A stretch of DNA of 64,000 nucleotides from Smittia aterrima (Eukaryota; Arthropoda; Insecta; Diptera; Chironomidae), in NCBI GenBank assembly GCA_033063855.1, contig CP093831.1:11036001-11100000 (forward strand), written 5' to 3'. A program made the translations under genes and the position numbers. The notes under the pieces are model-generated. The model saw nothing but the letters and a program-made list of their open reading frames with translations, did not search any database and had not been told where the DNA came from. Shown here piece after piece: positions 60,227 through 64,000 of the stretch (position 1 is the first letter of the stretch; each line of letters begins with the position of its first letter).

Positions 60227-61472
60227 TCGCTCAAACTCTCAATTAAATTTTATATTGAAGCGTTTGCTTTATTTCATGTCAGCTCGAATTTTCCTTTAAG
60301 ATTTTCTTATAAACTTTTGTCCATCATCGAACACAATCTTTCTTCTTTTTTTGGAATTGTTTTAATGCAATGAAGGATAACTGCAGTGAGGATTGAAACT
60401 GAAGAATTGCACAATTAATTAAGCTTCTCTTAAATATTTTTTTTTGATTGATTTCATTTTACGATTCAATAGAGATTTTAATCTTATGAGCTATCATTTT
60501 CCTTTAGCACATTCCGCGAGTTAGACTTTACGAACTGCCATTTAGCAATGCGGAGTTGAATTCGTCGATTGACGTTGTTTGAGTATTAGCTTTGTTGCCT
60601 CTTAAACTCACTTCAATTATTCAACATTTTAAAAGTGCATGCTGGAAAGTTTCCATTTGTATAAAAAATAAAACAAAGCTCTTGAATTTAATTTTGAAAG
60701 AGATTTATGCTCTGAATGCATTTGACATATAAAATGCGGCTAAGTTAAACATTTGTTTGCGCTTTAAAGACATTTTGTCAATTTCTCTTAATATCCAGCG
60801 AAATCAACAGAGAGGTTGAACATTGAATTGAGGCGATTACATGCTGCTAAGTAGAGAACAAGTTATGCTACCATTGAATAGTTTCTGCTACAATTTACAA
60901 AAACTTTGAAAGTTTCAAGAAAACAAAAGTCGAATGTGGAGTCTTTAATGAAGTTTATTTACAAAATAAAATTTAATTCGTTTTTTATACTGAACTTAAG
61001 CAACTAAAGAAGATTTTATGGCGCGACTGAGTCGAGTTCTAAACTCTGATCAGTCATTTTCCTCCGACATCGACTGACGATTCGATACAACTTAAGAAAT
61101 AAATTAAACATTTTTCTCATCGTTCTTTGTAATTAAAATTAAAATATCACACGTTTGAAATTAAAAAATATTAAAGTTTTTCTTTTCATGCTTTGTCCTT
61201 CGTTTTGTTCATGGAGAAGAGAGTGAGAAGAAATTGTTTTTGTCTGATGAGGATTAACTGAGCAATTCACTTTGCGTGGTTAGATAGAGGCAGAGAAGGC
61301 TTAGAGAAGTTTAATTTTCTGTTGAAAGCATCGTTTTCTTTAATAGAACTCTTCAACTTTGTTCATCGTTCGAGACGAAACGATAGGACCGAACACAGAT
61401 TGTGTGAAGTAATGTGAAGTGGGGGAAAACTTAAAGTTTTGTTTAAGTTAGCGTAAGCTCTTTTAGTTGTGT
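60227..61472. other. Intergenic
   Basis: AT-rich, no supported gene. Probably holds the 3' UTRs of the coiled-coil gene (+) and of Unc-76 (-). Confidence 0.4.
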
Positions 61473-62430
61473 TCACGTTGGACACAGAACTTTCAGGATG
61501 TAATCGGTCAAGAGAGTTGGAACGGTCGGCGAATCCTCGTTGATTGCTCTCAAAACTGAAAGAAGAAAAAGAAAAATTATTGTTTTGACTATGCGGAAAC
61601 TTTTTGATGTTCTTACTTTTAATGAGCACTTGAAGCGCTTGATTGTCGGGAGGACCAGCGTCTAGGTGATATGGAATGACAGTTGTGAGATATTTTGGAT
61701 CTGACGACGACGTGCTGAGCCCATTTGGTCGCGAGGTGCCATTCTGTCCGTTGAGAGAGTTTGTCGACGAGGTCATCGACGATTGCATCTTTCCTGTCTT
61801 CTTCTTTTCAACGTGGAACTGGCGACGCTTGTTCTGAACAGCTAATAAAAGCGAAATAAATGTGTTCTTTAACTCTTTCTCGTACTCCAACTCGTCGCGA
61901 CGTGCGAGCTCGTTAATGAGACTTTCTGAGAACTCTCTGATTAAAACTTCCATCTCCATGTAAATATCATTGAGTTGAGTTATCGTCATCTCCTTCAATT
62001 CTGTTTGCGTGTCAAAAAAATATTTGTGTCAAACCAACAATTAATCAATAGCAATTGCACAACACTCACTGTCTTCATAAAGCGGCGATCCAAGGACTTC
62101 CTTTGCCTTCTCCATAGCTTCGCTCTCCAAAGCATCGCCTTCAGATGGCGTCTGTTCGTCCATAATGTCATCAATCTCCTTGATAACTTCTTCAGCAGTT
62201 TGAATTGGTCCGTTGTCGTTCTGTTGCATTCCACCGAGAATCAACTGATGTAAATCCAAATCATGAGCGACAGCTTCATCTTCCGAGCTTAAATCTTGAA
62301 TTTCATCGTCGGGAGTCTCAGCTGGTCGTTCTCCCAATTTTAAAGTGGGAACGTGCATCTGTCTCGAGTAAGATTTCGACCAATCGATTGGCAAAATGTT
62401 GCCGAAGTTGCCAGTTATCGTCCACCACAT
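61473..62430 (-). CDS. Unc-76: Unc-76 / FEZ family kinesin adaptor (3' part, possibly complete short isoform)
   Basis: Exons 62430-62070, 62000-61617 and 61555-61473, 275 aa from ATG 62430. Conserved FEZ features: the segment TAEEVIKEIDDIMDE, the coiled-coil region TQLNDIYMEMEVLIREFSES followed by LARRDELEYEKELKNTFISL, and the C-terminus NEDSPTVPTLLTDYILKVLC-PT, which is almost invariant in FEZ1/FEZ2. FEZ/Unc-76 links cargo to kinesin-1 and is needed for axon growth. The exon starts one base before the ATG at an acceptor (ttttccag|aATG), so longer isoforms with 5' coding exons beyond this point are likely; vertebrate FEZ proteins are ~390 aa. Confidence 0.93.
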
Positions 62431-64000
62431 TCTGGAAAAGACAAAATGAGATTTGAATGTTTAATAATTTAATTAAACCGATCGTGCGTCTTCGAGCGCT
62501 CGCTTGCGACTGAGTACACTCTAAAGCTCGTGCTTTAAGCGTCTTGACATCTCGTTACACTCGTACAAATTGCTGTGTTGCCCACGATCATTTCGATTTT
62601 ATATTTACTTTAATTTCAATGCCACACTCGCGTTTGTCTTTCTTCACTTCAGGCTTATGCAAATGAAACGAACCGTTCATGGATATTCGGGATGAACGAT
62701 CTCGAATTGTTTTCAAATCTTACTGTTAAATGTTTTCGTGTAAAAGTCAACGTTAAAAAACGAGAAGCAATTCTTCGATGCCACTGATCGACGTCATCTG
62801 CATGATCATTAACAGCCCACGAGGATAATTCATTCGGAGAAGTTAACGTAACAGACGAGTTGCGAAACAGATGAAGCTCTTAAGCGAAAACGAAGACGAT
62901 CCCTACATGGAAAGGTCGGCTGATATAGAAAAATGAATGTTGCGCAATCTCAACCGAAGTATTTTTCATAAAAAGAAAAAATCTGTCAAGCTCGACCTCA
63001 CAGGAGCTTCAGCTTCATTTTTATGTCAATATTTAGATAAAGCCGCGGCGTAGTCAATGAGAATTCCAAACGCAGAAGAAAAGATGAACTTTTGTGGTCT
63101 ACGAGATGTGACAACATTCTAAGCGCCTTACAAAGATTTGTTTGAGCTCGTAAATCATGAGATTTGTTTGCCTGGAGATGACAACTCATGTTTCGACATT
63201 TATCACATGCGGCAAACTCTTTATTAAATTGACTTTCGGATCGCGCGACATTCAAGGTTCGCTCAGTGATGGAGTTCTGTTGAATTTACATTTGAAATCA
63301 AGCTCTTGTCTTAAGCTATCGCTAATAATTTAAATATCAGCGCATTTGTTCATGGTTGACACCTAAAAGCAATGCAAATGCTGTCCACAGGTTAAGCGAC
63401 GAATAAGGAAACTTTGACTTAAATGTTGTGAAAGTTGAATAGACGCGAACTTTTTGATATTTTTCGGCATTCAATCTTGATATTTTTATTCAAACGGTTT
63501 AGCTCTTCCGGAACAATGAATTTTCTTTCAGCTCGAATATTATGAATCGCAAAGTGCCGTTGTCTTATCAATTGACGCACTGACACAATTGGTCGTAACG
63601 AACTTCAGTGTTGAATATTAATTGAGCAATTACGAAGGGAGAACTTCGTTGAACAATGTGCTGTTAGTGGTTTCGACGCATTTTTCTATCAGTCGTAAGT
63701 GGGCTCTGTAAAAGGTGTGTCAGGTGTTAGTTCGCATGTCAAGCAACGAGAAGCTTTACCGATTGAAATAAAAATTGCTTCAACTCACAAAAACTTTTCC
63801 CCAAACAGGAAATGTGAGGAAGTTAATTAAATTGTTCCCCTTCGCAAGCGCAGGGGGGAACTTTCTGGCTTTTTTAATCCGGAGAAGATGAATTTTTGTA
63901 TCAAAGCCGAGGATTTAATATGCGAGAATCATGAAATGTTTAAACAGTTTTTATTATTGAGTTCATTTCAGCTGACGTTTTGTGAGCTCCAACAAAATTT
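62431..64000. other. Probable intron or 5' region of Unc-76
   Basis: No coding exon recognised. Contains a small GC-rich hairpin (gttcccc…ggggaac, 63834-63861) that I regard as minor. Confidence 0.35.

Noticed and set aside
63834..63861. GC-rich 7-bp-arm hairpin near the window end
   Set aside because: Arms too short to distinguish from chance; no element or gene context.

Overview
This 64 kb window is nuclear DNA from an insect, most likely a nematoceran fly of the midge type (Chironomidae). The evidence for that is AT-rich sequence, compact genes with many 55-70 bp GT-AG introns, dipteran-type proteins (eIF3i, Crooked neck, Unc-76, MICAL-like, a MARK-type kinase), and a cluster of secreted leucine-rich-repeat (LRR) and Nimrod-like proteins that recalls mosquito LRIM/APL1 immune factors. 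The order-level call is an inference from gene content. I saw no tRNA, rRNA, CRISPR array or prokaryotic signature.

Layout. 1-8.5 kb: the 3' end of an unidentified gene, a long non-coding stretch, then a MICAL-like LIM/bMERB gene (+). 8.5-22.7 kb: two ~3 kb inverted arms (8511-11537 and 19675-22722), each holding a complete three-exon gene for an agatoxin-like cystine-knot peptide. The ~8.1 kb between the arms holds a neprilysin-like pseudoenzyme (-), a small unknown ORF (-) and thymidylate synthase (+), which has an ideal E2F site upstream. 22.7-26.8 kb: mostly non-coding. 26.8-32.5 kb (all -): eIF3i, a MARK-like kinase without a KA1 domain, and two small basic proteins.

33.0-45 kb is an accessory, fast-evolving region. 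It has two tandem secreted LRR-like genes and a Nimrod-like CCxGY protein (all +), NDUFAF2 (-), an APL1-like LRR plus coiled-coil locus with 96-bp tandem repeats and frameshifts (-), an inverted degenerate fragment of that locus (+), a small secreted protein with a partial duplicate, a 50-bp-arm hairpin, and a second frameshifted LRR locus (-). 45.2-52.8 kb is a ~3.8 kb direct tandem duplication carrying two intact acid-lipase genes. Its right edge lies inside an MFSD6-like transporter gene, so the first unit carries a truncated transporter fragment. 52-64 kb: the complete MFSD6-like gene, a four-helix membrane protein, crooked neck, two + strand genes (a basic nuclear-type protein and a coiled-coil protein), and the 3' part of Unc-76/FEZ.

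Themes. Housekeeping genes (Ts, eIF3i, NDUFAF2, crn) are intact and conventional. Structural novelty lies in the duplications: the inverted peptide pair, the lipase tandem pair whose divergence sits mainly in one exon, and the LRR/Nimrod cluster with decaying copies. Exon coordinates come from reading splice sites and frame by eye. No homology search was run.
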